Positions 13,282 through 20,872 of a stretch of DNA of 21,051 nucleotides are shown here, one piece after another (positions within the stretch are counted from its first letter, which is position 1; each line of letters starts with the position of its first letter). The position numbers were made by a program, and so were the translations under genes. The notes under the pieces were generated by a model. That model saw nothing but the letters and a program-made list of their open reading frames with translations. It made no database searches and was not told where the DNA came from. Source of the DNA: a virus; IMG/VR virus record IMGVR_UViG_3300048930_000097, positions 1-21,051 of that record; one strand, given 5' to 3'.

Positions 13282-14602
13282 CGCCACCGCCCGCTATGTC
13301 ATCACCGCCGACGACAAGACGAAGGGCGCTATTGCGTCGGTCAAGCGCGGTTTCGATGACATCGACAAGGGTGCGCGCAAGCTCTCGAAAGGCTTGAAAG
13401 CGATTGGCGTCGGCGCGCTCGCGCTGAAGGCTTGGGGCATCGCGGCCCGCTTCGCCGACGCGTCGATCCAGAATCTGGCGAAAAGCAACGCGGACTTCGC
13501 GAAAACACTCGCCGAAACGAACGCTGCATTCGCGGACATGAAGCGCGCGGGACCGTTGACGGTTGAGGCATTTGAAGCGCTGAACAAAGCTGCGAAGGAC
13601 CCAGCGCTGCGCGACTCGATGCGCCAAGGCGCCGATCTCACGTCTCGTATGGTGACGGAAGTACGCGCGCTCGGGATCGCGTGGGGCATCGTCGCGGCTC
13701 GCGCGCTCACGGCTCTGGGCATCATCGACAAAGCGCCGCAGCTCGACAGTCGCGGGCCGCAAGGGCGCGGGTTCCCAGATTATCGCGACCTCGGCGACGT
13801 GGATGCGGCCCGAAAACTCGGCACGTCGCAGAACAAAGCCTTCGACGATCTCGCGAAAGCGACTGCTTCGGGCGCTGCCGAGGCCCTGAAACGGGACGTG
13901 CAAGCCGCCAAAGACGCCGCCGCGGCGCTGGACGAATACGCCAAGGGCCTTGTACGCGCGCATGAAATCGGTCGCGAGTTGTCCAAGACCGGCCTGCTCA
14001 GCATCGACCCGCAGCAGTTCGAGGACACGCGCTTCGACCAGTTCGGCGACTCGATTCTGGAGTCCACCGAAGGCATTGCCGATCGGATGAGCGAGGCGCT
14101 GAAAGAGCCGTTCACGGAACTGACGCCGTATGCCGAACAGGCTGCCCGCAACATGCAAGACGCTTTCGCGGACTTCTTGTTCGATCCGTTCGATGATGGC
14201 GTCAAGGGTATGGCGAAGTCGTTCCTCGACACGATCCGCCGTGTGCAAGCGGATAAGTGGTCCGCCAAGCTGTTCGACTGGATCGGTACGAAAAAGGGCA
14301 CGGGCGGCATCCTGGGCGGCCTGAGTAGTCTGCTCGGCTTCGCGCAAGGCGGCGATTTCAAGGTCGGGGGCAATGGCGGCACCGACTCGCAGCTCGTCGC
14401 GTTCAAAGCGACGCCGGGTGAGCGGGTGATCGTGCAGACGCCGGCGCAGCAGGGACGCGGTGGCGGCATCACGATCAATCAGAACGTAGACGCTCGCGGG
14501 GCAAGTGTAGAGCTAACGAAGGCTCTGCCCGGCCTGCTACAGAAAGCATCTGATGATGCCGTATCTCGTATCCAAGATATGGTTTCGAGAGGCCGTTTGT
14601 AA
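13274..14602 (+). CDS. Tail tape-measure protein (short, 442 aa)
   Basis: The gene after G/GT in this gene order encodes the tape measure, which fixes tail length and helps eject DNA. Here it starts MPNATARYVITADDKTKGAIASV, a typical opening of short tape measures. It continues with long Ala-rich helical segments, a hydrophobic LGIAWGIVAARALTALGII stretch (about 133-151), and a C-terminal domain with DNA/assembly-like features: FADFLFDPFDDGVKGMAKSF, KLFDWIG, and QGGDFKVGGNGGTDSQLVAF with PGERV, like the gpH tail end. GTG 13274 overlaps the GT stop. At 442 residues it is about half of lambda gpH (853), predicting a shorter tail. The stop lies two bases before the endonuclease ATG. Confidence 0.86.
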   Translation: MPNATARYVITADDKTKGAIASVKRGFDDIDKGARKLSKGLKAIGVGALALKAWGIAARFADASIQNLAKSNADFAKTLAETNAAFADMKRAGPLTVEAFEALNKAAKDPALRDSMRQGADLTSRMVTEVRALGIAWGIVAARALTALGIIDKAPQLDSRGPQGRGFPDYRDLGDVDAARKLGTSQNKAFDDLAKATASGAAEALKRDVQAAKDAAAALDEYAKGLVRAHEIGRELSKTGLLSIDPQQFEDTRFDQFGDSILESTEGIADRMSEALKEPFTELTPYAEQAARNMQDAFADFLFDPFDDGVKGMAKSFLDTIRRVQADKWSAKLFDWIGTKKGTGGILGGLSSLLGFAQGGDFKVGGNGGTDSQLVAFKATPGERVIVQTPAQQGRGGGITINQNVDARGASVELTKALPGLLQKASDDAVSRIQDMVSRGRL

Positions 14603-14603
14603 A

Positions 14604-15227
14604 ATGAAAGCAAGAAACATTACGGGCCAAGTATTCGGCCGGCTTACTGCGATTGAAAGCATTAGAAGCCACGGTAAGCGCACCGCATGGCGCTGTGAAT
14701 GCGCATGCGGCAATTCGGCTGTCGTGTCAACGTGCAATCTAATGTCCGGCCATACTAGGTCGTGCGGCTGTTTGAATATCGAGTCTCTCGTAAGCCGCAG
14801 CGTTACGCACGGCCAGACGGTCGGCGGGTATACGCCGGAATATCGGGCGTGGTTGAAGATGCGAGAGCGGTGCCTTAACCCGAACACTGAAATGTTCCCC
14901 GCCTACGGCGGACGCGGAATCAAAATCTGTGAGCGGTGGAAATCGTTCGAGAACTTCTATCTCGACATGGGTCGCAAGCCCAGCCGTAACTATTCGCTAG
15001 ATCGTGTTGACGTTGATGGCGATTACGAGCCGGGAAATTGCAGGTGGGCGACCGCAAACGATCAGGCAAGGAATAAGCGTAATAACACTCTTACGACGGA
15101 GAAGGCGGACGCGATCCGCAATCTCTATTCCAGCGGCCGTAAAGTGCGGGACATCGCGCGGGAGGTTGGGTGCGGTTATCACAGCGCATGGAAGGTCGCT
15201 CATAACATCCAGTGGACGAGGCTCTGA
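14604..15227 (+). CDS. Free-standing HNH homing-type endonuclease with C-terminal HTH
   Basis: A 207-residue protein that starts at ATG 14604 with GAGAGG 11 bases upstream (a longer start at 14553 overlaps the tape measure and is less likely). An N-terminal zinc-ribbon-like domain carries WRCECACGN (C31/C33/C35) and SCGC (C54/C56). The nuclease core shows YRAWLKMRERC, YGGRGIKIC (101-109), SLDRVDVDGDYEPGNCRWAT (131-150), the signature of the common phage HNH/AP2-linked homing family. Residues 163-207 form a DNA-binding HTH (TEKADAIRNLYSSGRKVRDIA). It lies between tape measure and tip genes where lambda has nothing, so it is probably a mobile gene; its stop overlaps the next ATG, indicating that it is transcribed with the operon. 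Confidence 0.86.
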   Translation: MKARNITGQVFGRLTAIESIRSHGKRTAWRCECACGNSAVVSTCNLMSGHTRSCGCLNIESLVSRSVTHGQTVGGYTPEYRAWLKMRERCLNPNTEMFPAYGGRGIKICERWKSFENFYLDMGRKPSRNYSLDRVDVDGDYEPGNCRWATANDQARNKRNNTLTTEKADAIRNLYSSGRKVRDIAREVGCGYHSAWKVAHNIQWTRL

Positions 15228-16825
15228 TGGCGCGCGAGCTGATATGGCCGCCGGCCTTGCGGATCACGAACATTGAGAGCCGCTTGATCGGCAACGCAGG
15301 CGTGTCGCGCTCGCCGCTGTCCGGCGCCACGACCACGGTAGACCGCTCCGGTGATCGCTGGGCGATCGCGGTCACGGTAGAGAACCTGTCGGATCAGGCC
15401 AGCTACGCCGAGCGCGCGAATGCCACGGCGTTCCTCGCCGCGATCCGAAACCGCAATGCTCGAGTGTGGATTCACGACCCCAGCTATGTGCAGCGCGGAT
15501 CGTTCTCTGCGTCGGAACTGTTCACCAATGCCGATTTTGCGAACGGCACAACGGGCTGGACGGCGCAGAACGCGACACTGGCTGTTCGTGATCGCGTCAT
15601 GCGGGCCACTGCATTGCGCGCGACCGGCTCATCGCCGGGGTTCTCTCAGAATCCCACCGTCACGCAGTACCGGCCTCTGGTCGCGCGCTCGATCTTCGGC
15701 GCACGCAATCGCAGTGGTGTGACGATCGGCATTTACAACGCCGACGCCGGCGGATCTGCGAACTACAGCGCCGACCGCACGGGATACCAGGCTATCTCGT
15801 GGGTTCCCAGGTCCACGTCTGCCGGGTCCACGTATCCGGTGGTCTACGACGGCGCGGGAACAGTCTCAATCAACGGCGACTGGATCGAGTGTCCGTTTAC
15901 CTCGCTCAGCCATTGCGCGCTCGTGGACAACGCCCCGAATGCATTTACGCGATCCGATGAGATCGACCACGCGGACTGGACGAAAGCGAATGTCACGGTC
16001 ACGGCGAATGCAATCAACGGTCCTAGTGGTGTCGCCACGGCGGACCAGCTTATAGAGTCCACGGCGAGCAGCACGCATCACCTGACGCAGACCACGACCA
16101 AGGCGGCGGTCGCGCAAGCTTGGTGTTTTGCGGGCTGGTTCCACGCCGGCACTCTCGCGGATGCCCGGACCAGAATTCTGCTCCGTGTTGGGGATGTGAA
16201 CGGCGCGGATTACGCGCAAGGCTTTTTTGACCTCAACACCGGGGTTGCTGATACGCCCTCCGCAGCGGGAACGGCAGCCAACGCTCGTTCTTTCATGCAT
16301 CTTGCCGGTGGTGGTTGGTACTACTGCGCGATCATTTGCAGGACCAGCACCGGCACCACGGTCGGCGGACGAATCTACATGGTGCAGTCCGGCACGACCA
16401 CGAGTTATGCGGGACTCACGACAGCGGATATCGGTGTAGCGCGGTTGTCGCTGGCGCAGTCTGGTGTCCCGATGCGGCTTGGCCAGACCGTTGCTACGGC
16501 GCTCCCGAGCGGGACAACGCAGACCGGCAGCGGGTTGTATCTCAAGGGGCTGCCTGCCAGCACCAGCGGATTGCTGCTCAGTGGCGACGCGGTACAGGTC
16601 GGCAAACAGTTCTTCGAGGTGCTGGCACCACTGGACAGTGACGCATCGGGCCGTGGCTCCATTCAGGTCTCGCCGAACGTCCGCACACCGTTTGCAGACA
16701 ACGATCCGGTCGTCATCAATCGCCCGATGGGGCGGTACAAGCTCGCCAGCGATGAGGCGGGCTACTCCACGCGCGCCGGCCGCTTCTCCACGTTTACGCT
16801 TGAGCTAGAAGAAGCGCTCGACTGA
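15227..16825 (+). CDS. Tail tip minor protein with inserted carbohydrate-binding-like modules
   Basis: A 532-residue protein just downstream of the tape measure. The ATG overlaps the endonuclease stop and has GAGG five bases upstream. Residues 1-95 (IGNAGVSRSPLSGATTTVDRSG, AATAFLAAI-type helix, WIHDP) and 419-532 (LLSGDAVQVGKQFFEVL, VRTPFADNDPVVINRP, and a LELEEA end) look like the two halves of a minor tail protein. Between them lie about 320 extra residues: one module from ~97 (ELFTNADFANGTTGWTA) and another from ~238 (AFTRSDEIDHADWTKANVTV), both like CBM-type beta-sandwich modules of phage proteins. The module may let the tip bind surface sugars. The lambda equivalent is M; the match is by position only. 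Confidence 0.72.
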   Translation: MARELIWPPALRITNIESRLIGNAGVSRSPLSGATTTVDRSGDRWAIAVTVENLSDQASYAERANATAFLAAIRNRNARVWIHDPSYVQRGSFSASELFTNADFANGTTGWTAQNATLAVRDRVMRATALRATGSSPGFSQNPTVTQYRPLVARSIFGARNRSGVTIGIYNADAGGSANYSADRTGYQAISWVPRSTSAGSTYPVVYDGAGTVSINGDWIECPFTSLSHCALVDNAPNAFTRSDEIDHADWTKANVTVTANAINGPSGVATADQLIESTASSTHHLTQTTTKAAVAQAWCFAGWFHAGTLADARTRILLRVGDVNGADYAQGFFDLNTGVADTPSAAGTAANARSFMHLAGGGWYYCAIICRTSTGTTVGGRIYMVQSGTTTSYAGLTTADIGVARLSLAQSGVPMRLGQTVATALPSGTTQTGSGLYLKGLPASTSGLLLSGDAVQVGKQFFEVLAPLDSDASGRGSIQVSPNVRTPFADNDPVVINRPMGRYKLASDEAGYSTRAGRFSTFTLELEEALD

Positions 16826-16826
16826 C

Positions 16827-17435
16827 ATGGATAGCGTCATCAACGCGGCCGCTGCCGAGAGTGCGCAGCAGTCGCAGGGTTTGCTTTGCCGATTCGCATT
16901 CGATAGCGGCGATCAGTACTACACGACCCGCGCGCATCCGGTGACGTGGGACGGAGACACCTATCTGCCCGTAGGGCCGGTCAGCGTTGAAGCGATCACG
17001 GAGGCGGCAGACAGCAAGCCGAGTGCAATCAGGCTCACGCTCTCCGGAGTCGATGCCAACTTCATCAACCTCGCTCTCGACGGCGAGGAATACATCAATC
17101 GGCGGGTCTACATTTATCGAGGCTGGTTCAGCGAACAAGACGTTCTACTGGACGATCCAGAGGGGCCGATCATCGCGACGATCAGCCATCCGGAAGTGGT
17201 GCTGGGCAACGAGAACGCCATGTCGCTCGTCTGTGAGACGGCCTTTGCCAGATGGGCCAAGGCTAAGCCTCTGGCGTGGACCACGGCAACGCAACAGAGG
17301 TTCTGGTCTGGGGACAAGTTCTTTGATCGCGGCCCGTTGAACAAGGATCGCACGATCATGTGGGGCGGCCAGCGATTAATGACTGGCGGCGGCGGCGGTC
17401 GCGGTGGCCCGGCACCCCGCACGGTGGAACGCTAA
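16827..17435 (+). CDS. Minor tail protein, gpL-position (202 aa)
   Basis: It follows the tip protein with only one base between and is followed by the K-like gene in a TAATG overlap, so its place matches lambda L. The family-like segments are QYYTTRAHPVTWDGDTYLP, SAIRLTLSGVDANFINLAL, NRRVYIYRGWF, and DKFFDRGPL...WGG near the end, a layout found in siphovirus minor tail proteins near the tip. No signal peptide or membrane span is present. The C-terminal tail is Gly/Arg-rich and probably disordered. No visible Fe-S cysteine cluster, unlike lambda gpL. The role is inferred to be a baseplate/tip structural protein; the family assignment is moderate. Confidence 0.75.
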   Translation: MDSVINAAAAESAQQSQGLLCRFAFDSGDQYYTTRAHPVTWDGDTYLPVGPVSVEAITEAADSKPSAIRLTLSGVDANFINLALDGEEYINRRVYIYRGWFSEQDVLLDDPEGPIIATISHPEVVLGNENAMSLVCETAFARWAKAKPLAWTTATQQRFWSGDKFFDRGPLNKDRTIMWGGQRLMTGGGGGRGGPAPRTVER

Positions 17436-17827
17436 TGAAGCTCGACGACTGGCCGCAGAAGCTCGACGACTACCTATTGATCTGTCGCGACGATCCGTTT
17501 GCGTATGGCGTCTCGGATTGTTGCCAGTTCATCGCGGGCGCTATCGAGGCGATTACGGGCGAAGACTTGCGCGAGCTGTTTCCGATCTACGGGAGCGAGG
17601 AAGAGGCGCAGATCATCCTTGACGAGCACGGCGGCCTTGCTGGTCTGCTGACTCATGCACTTGGGGATCCGATCCATGTGTCACAGATGGGCCGGGGCGA
17701 TGTTTGCATCACTGAACCGGACGGAGCTGCGCGGGTTTGCACGGGTCACTTCCTCGTATCGCGAGGGGCTGACGGGCTCGCCTGGGTGAATCGCAGACGC
17801 GCTGTCATGGCGTGGAGGGTAGGTTAG
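17435..17827 (+). CDS. gpK-like tail assembly protein, NlpC/P60-type fold (130 aa)
   Basis: Chosen ATG 17435 overlaps the previous TAA, and the upstream extension from 17360 reads across the L-like gene and is rejected. The N-terminal DPFAYGVSDCCQFIAGAIEAITG (residues 20-42) contains the candidate catalytic Cys29 or Cys30 of the small phage NlpC/P60-like or DUF6950 proteins that sit before the tip gene. The remainder, with GRGDVCITEPDGAARVCTGHFLV and a final VNRRRAVMAWRV, matches the same layout. In lambda K is a tip-associated putative peptidase involved in tail assembly or cell-wall cleavage. No separate lambda I-like gene follows; the next gene is the J-like one, overlapped by TAGTG. Confidence 0.76.
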   Translation: MKLDDWPQKLDDYLLICRDDPFAYGVSDCCQFIAGAIEAITGEDLRELFPIYGSEEEAQIILDEHGGLAGLLTHALGDPIHVSQMGRGDVCITEPDGAARVCTGHFLVSRGADGLAWVNRRRAVMAWRVG

Positions 17828-20370
17828 TGCCACAAGCCTTGCCCGCCCTCGGAGCCGCTTTCGCCAAGTTTTTCACGGCTGCGGCGATCAAGAAATTCGT
17901 CATCACGGCGCTCATACAGGTGGCGCTGAGCTTGGCCGCGCGTGCCCTCTCCGGCCGACCGAAGGGCGTTGGGCAGAGGCCAGAGGAAATCACGACAGAG
18001 TGGTCAGCATCAGCCGGGAACATGGTCTTTGGCCAACGTCGCGTCGCGGGCATGATTGAAGATCGCTTTACCAGTGGAGAGAAGAACAAATTCCTGCACC
18101 TTGTCGTCATGCTGGCGCGCCATCAGGTGGAGGAAATTGGCGATATATGGATCGACGACAACCTGATTTCTAGTGCCTCGATCAACTCGACCACGGGCGC
18201 TGTAACAAGCGGGCGTCTGGCGGGGAAGCTTTACATCTGGAAGCACTTGGGCACGGATGCGCAGACGGCGGACGCGGAACTCATCGACAAGTGCCCTGAC
18301 TACGACTCGAACTACCGCGCACGCGGGAATGCCTATCTGCATATCCGCTGCGAGTTCGATGAAAAGGTGTGGGATTCCGGCGCTCCGCAAGCGTTCTACG
18401 CCATGGTCAAGGGGCAGCGGGTCTACGATCCGCGCAAGGACTCGACCAACGGCGGCAGCGGCTCGCATCGCGTCGCGAGTCCTACGACGTGGGAGTGGTC
18501 AAACAACTGGGCTCTGTGTGTTGCCAGCTACCTTACGGGCGGCTCGCTCGTGTACGACGTGTCCGAGGCGGCCAAGATGGGCCACCTGGGCTACGGCATT
18601 GAGCCGGACTTGATCGACTGGCCCTTAGTCATCACGGCCGCTAACCTCAGCGACGAGTCGGTGTCCGGTGGCTCTGCGCCTCCCAGCGGTGCGCAGGCCC
18701 GATATACGTGTGACGGAATTGCATCGACCGGCAATCAACTAGACGATAACCTTGATCAGATTCGCTCTGCTGGCGCTGGGCAAGTGGTCCCGGTCAATGG
18801 TCGCTTCTGCATCTTCGGTGCTGCCTACGAGACGCCGGCTGTATCGCTGAATGAAGACGACCTTGCGGGCGACCTGTCACTGGTCCCGGTAGCGCCTCGC
18901 GACAAGCGATACAACGCCGTGAGGGGCACGTATTACTCCGCAACGGCCAAGCAAGACATGGAGTTCCGCGCCAGACAGGATGCGAGCTATGTCATTGCGG
19001 ACGGCGACCGTGAAGAGTGGCGGGATATCGAGTTGCCGTTCACGACGGACGAGTACCGCGCGCAGCGGCTTGCGGAAATCGCGCTCAATCAGTCGCGCAA
19101 CCTCGGCACGCTGAGGTTCCCCGGCTCGGCTCGGGCGATGAAGGTCTCCCCGTGGCAGACCGTGAACGTGTCCATTGCAGAACTGGGCTACGTGAACAAG
19201 GTCTTCCGATGCATCGAACGCACAGTCAGCGAAGACGGCTCGATGGTCGATCTTGATCTACGCATGGAATCGTCCGGCTCGTATGCGGACCCCGCCACGG
19301 CGGACTACATCACGCCGGATGCGCTGCCGGGTGCGACCAATCCGGTTGACTCACTGGCTCCCCCGACCGCGTTCACGGCTACCAGTGCGCCGTCTGCAAT
19401 TGTGTTGCAGTGGAATTTGCCGAGTCCTTACCAGCCGGGAACCGTCTTCGATCTGTACGAGTACACAGCGGCTGTCTCGTTCGGCGACGCCACCAAGATT
19501 GCCACGACCACGAGCAACAATTTCACGCTGCCCAAGTCGGACACCACCCAACGCTACTACTGGCTCAAGGCGCGCAACGGGTCAAGGGTCAGTGACAACG
19601 TACCCAGCACAACTGGATTGCCCGGTAAGGCCGCGAGCATTGCGGCGGGTCTGTCGGCTTCGGCTTCTGTCGGTTCGATCCTGCACGAGTACGGTGATAG
19701 CAGTTCTGCGACTTCAACGGATTCGGTCACCATCACGCCAACGGGCGGCACGCCGGGCTACACCTATGCATGGACGCACGTTTCTGGCTCGACCGATATC
19801 ACGGTCACATCTGCCAGCGCTGCGACAACGACGTTCGGTGTAACCGGCCTTGCGGATAACGCCAGCGCATCGGCTATCAAGCGCTGCACGGTGACTGATT
19901 CTGCGGCAGCCACTTACACGGTTGACGTGTCGGTGCAGTTCAGCCGCGACGATGCGGGAGACTATATCGCCGCGCCGTACGTCTCTGTCTTCCGTGAGGC
20001 GGATACGCCGACAGACGCATATGCCAGTTTCAAGCTGGGCAATGATGGCAAGTGGTACGAGGGGTCTTCTGCGGCCACTGAAGTTCGGGGCGATTGGTGC
20101 CTCCCGAATGGCAACGCGGGGCTGTACTCGGCTCGCGTGACTCGCACTGGCGGGTCTGAAACGTCGTTCTACTCCGGTACAAATGGCTCATGGGAATCGC
20201 TCGCAACGTCCCGTACTTGGGTCATTCGAGAGACGACCAACGATTGGTCCGAGAACGATATCGCTTTCACTATCGAAATTGCTCTCACGTCCGACACGTC
20301 AACGGTGCTGTCCGCGACCATGGCTAACGACCTCTCGGCCAAGGTGCGCGGGGCTGGACCGGAACCGTAA
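17827..20370 (+). CDS. Tail tip host-specificity protein, gpJ-like (847 aa)
   Basis: GTG 17827 overlaps the K-like stop (TAGTG) and has GGAG nine bases upstream; GTG 17812 would add five residues. A hydrophobic N-terminus (FFTAAAIKKFVITALIQVALSLAARALSG) leads to a J-type hub (QRPEEITTEWSASAGNMVFGQRRV) and a long central region. An FN3 domain covers ~509-600 (PPTAFTATSAPSAIVLQW) and an Ig/PKD-like one ~630-702 (ITPTGGTPGYTYAWTHVSG). The last ~145 residues (with NDGKWYEGSS and WCLPNGNAGLYSARV) are the most likely receptor-binding part. gpJ binds the host receptor and starts DNA entry. It is shorter than lambda J (1132) and lacks extra fibre repeats. It is the last clear tail gene. Confidence 0.86.
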   Translation: MPQALPALGAAFAKFFTAAAIKKFVITALIQVALSLAARALSGRPKGVGQRPEEITTEWSASAGNMVFGQRRVAGMIEDRFTSGEKNKFLHLVVMLARHQVEEIGDIWIDDNLISSASINSTTGAVTSGRLAGKLYIWKHLGTDAQTADAELIDKCPDYDSNYRARGNAYLHIRCEFDEKVWDSGAPQAFYAMVKGQRVYDPRKDSTNGGSGSHRVASPTTWEWSNNWALCVASYLTGGSLVYDVSEAAKMGHLGYGIEPDLIDWPLVITAANLSDESVSGGSAPPSGAQARYTCDGIASTGNQLDDNLDQIRSAGAGQVVPVNGRFCIFGAAYETPAVSLNEDDLAGDLSLVPVAPRDKRYNAVRGTYYSATAKQDMEFRARQDASYVIADGDREEWRDIELPFTTDEYRAQRLAEIALNQSRNLGTLRFPGSARAMKVSPWQTVNVSIAELGYVNKVFRCIERTVSEDGSMVDLDLRMESSGSYADPATADYITPDALPGATNPVDSLAPPTAFTATSAPSAIVLQWNLPSPYQPGTVFDLYEYTAAVSFGDATKIATTTSNNFTLPKSDTTQRYYWLKARNGSRVSDNVPSTTGLPGKAASIAAGLSASASVGSILHEYGDSSSATSTDSVTITPTGGTPGYTYAWTHVSGSTDITVTSASAATTTFGVTGLADNASASAIKRCTVTDSAAATYTVDVSVQFSRDDAGDYIAAPYVSVFREADTPTDAYASFKLGNDGKWYEGSSAATEVRGDWCLPNGNAGLYSARVTRTGGSETSFYSGTNGSWESLATSRTWVIRETTNDWSENDIAFTIEIALTSDTSTVLSATMANDLSAKVRGAGPEP

Positions 20371-20382
20371 GTTTCAATGCAT

Positions 20383-20397
20383 CAACAACAACAACAA
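20383..20397 (+). repeat. (CAA)5 leader repeat
   Basis: Five CAA units lie in the short gap after the J-like stop, directly before an AAGAAGAGGG ribosome-site-like stretch. CAA runs have little secondary structure, so this may keep a leader open. It is too short to infer more. Confidence 0.55.
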
Positions 20398-20413
20398 GAA
20401 GAGGGTAAATCTC

Positions 20414-20872
20414 ATTCAGTGGACGATCACGGTCGTGTGCGCCGTGGCGCTGGTGTTTACGATCTTCCGACTGTGGGACAAAGACGTTAAGGGCGCATTC
20501 CTGCTTGCGCTGGGCGTGATCTTGATCGCGTTCGCGGCGATCAGTGTGAGCGGCTGCACGGTCTCGCGTGAATACCAGCCGTGGATGGAGGTCGGCTTCG
20601 GCTACGATTTCTCGCACACCGTTGGCAGCGATCCGCAGTGCATCGTGAGATTGCGTCAGCCTATAGGCTTCGGGCCGCTCGAGATCGGCCTCGGCGTCGC
20701 GTTCCTGCAGAACACCGACGTCTACAACGGCAGCCACGGTAATTTCGCCCTGCAGATCGCCTATCGGTTCAAGCGCTGGCCGGTCACGCTCACGGTCCGG
20801 CATTGGAGCAACGCGGGCACCGTGCAGCCGAATCTTGGGCGCGACTTCGCACTCGTGAGCTGGAGGTTCTGA
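20414..20872 (+). CDS. Putative envelope lipoprotein with PagL-like C-terminus (start uncertain)
   Basis: The frame is coding-like from ~20405 to TGA 20870. It has one hydrophobic segment (TITVVCAVALVFTIF), a second (AFLLALGVILIAFAAISVSGC) that ends in a lipobox-like VSGC with Cys48, and a beta-rich tail. Residues 125-152 read VRHWSNAGTVQPNLGRDF and VSWRF: H130, S132 and D144 match the spacing of the H-x-S...E triad of PagL-type lipid A deacylases, with Asp in place of Glu. It also resembles a small lipoprotein-like family common in phage genomes. No ATG/GTG/TTG has a ribosome site: an ATT at 20414 has GAGGG eight bases upstream, and GTG 20435 is the nearest standard start. The next gene overlaps by TGATG. 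LPS modification is a hypothesis. Confidence 0.6.
   Translation: MQWTITVVCAVALVFTIFRLWDKDVKGAFLLALGVILIAFAAISVSGCTVSREYQPWMEVGFGYDFSHTVGSDPQCIVRLRQPIGFGPLEIGLGVAFLQNTDVYNGSHGNFALQIAYRFKRWPVTLTVRHWSNAGTVQPNLGRDFALVSWRF

Noticed and set aside
13247-14347. A 366-codon minus-strand frame
   Set aside because: It lies antisense to the tape measure and has shadow-like Arg-rich composition.
20183-20413. Extension of the lipoprotein-like frame to ATG 20183
   Set aside because: It would overlap 188 bases of the J-like C-terminus out of frame, and the added residues are Arg/Pro/Ser-rich with no fold pattern.
20377-20490. A 37-codon frame beginning MHQQQQQEEG
   Set aside because: It has no ribosome site and no recognisable features, and the overlapping frame has clear hydrophobic segments.
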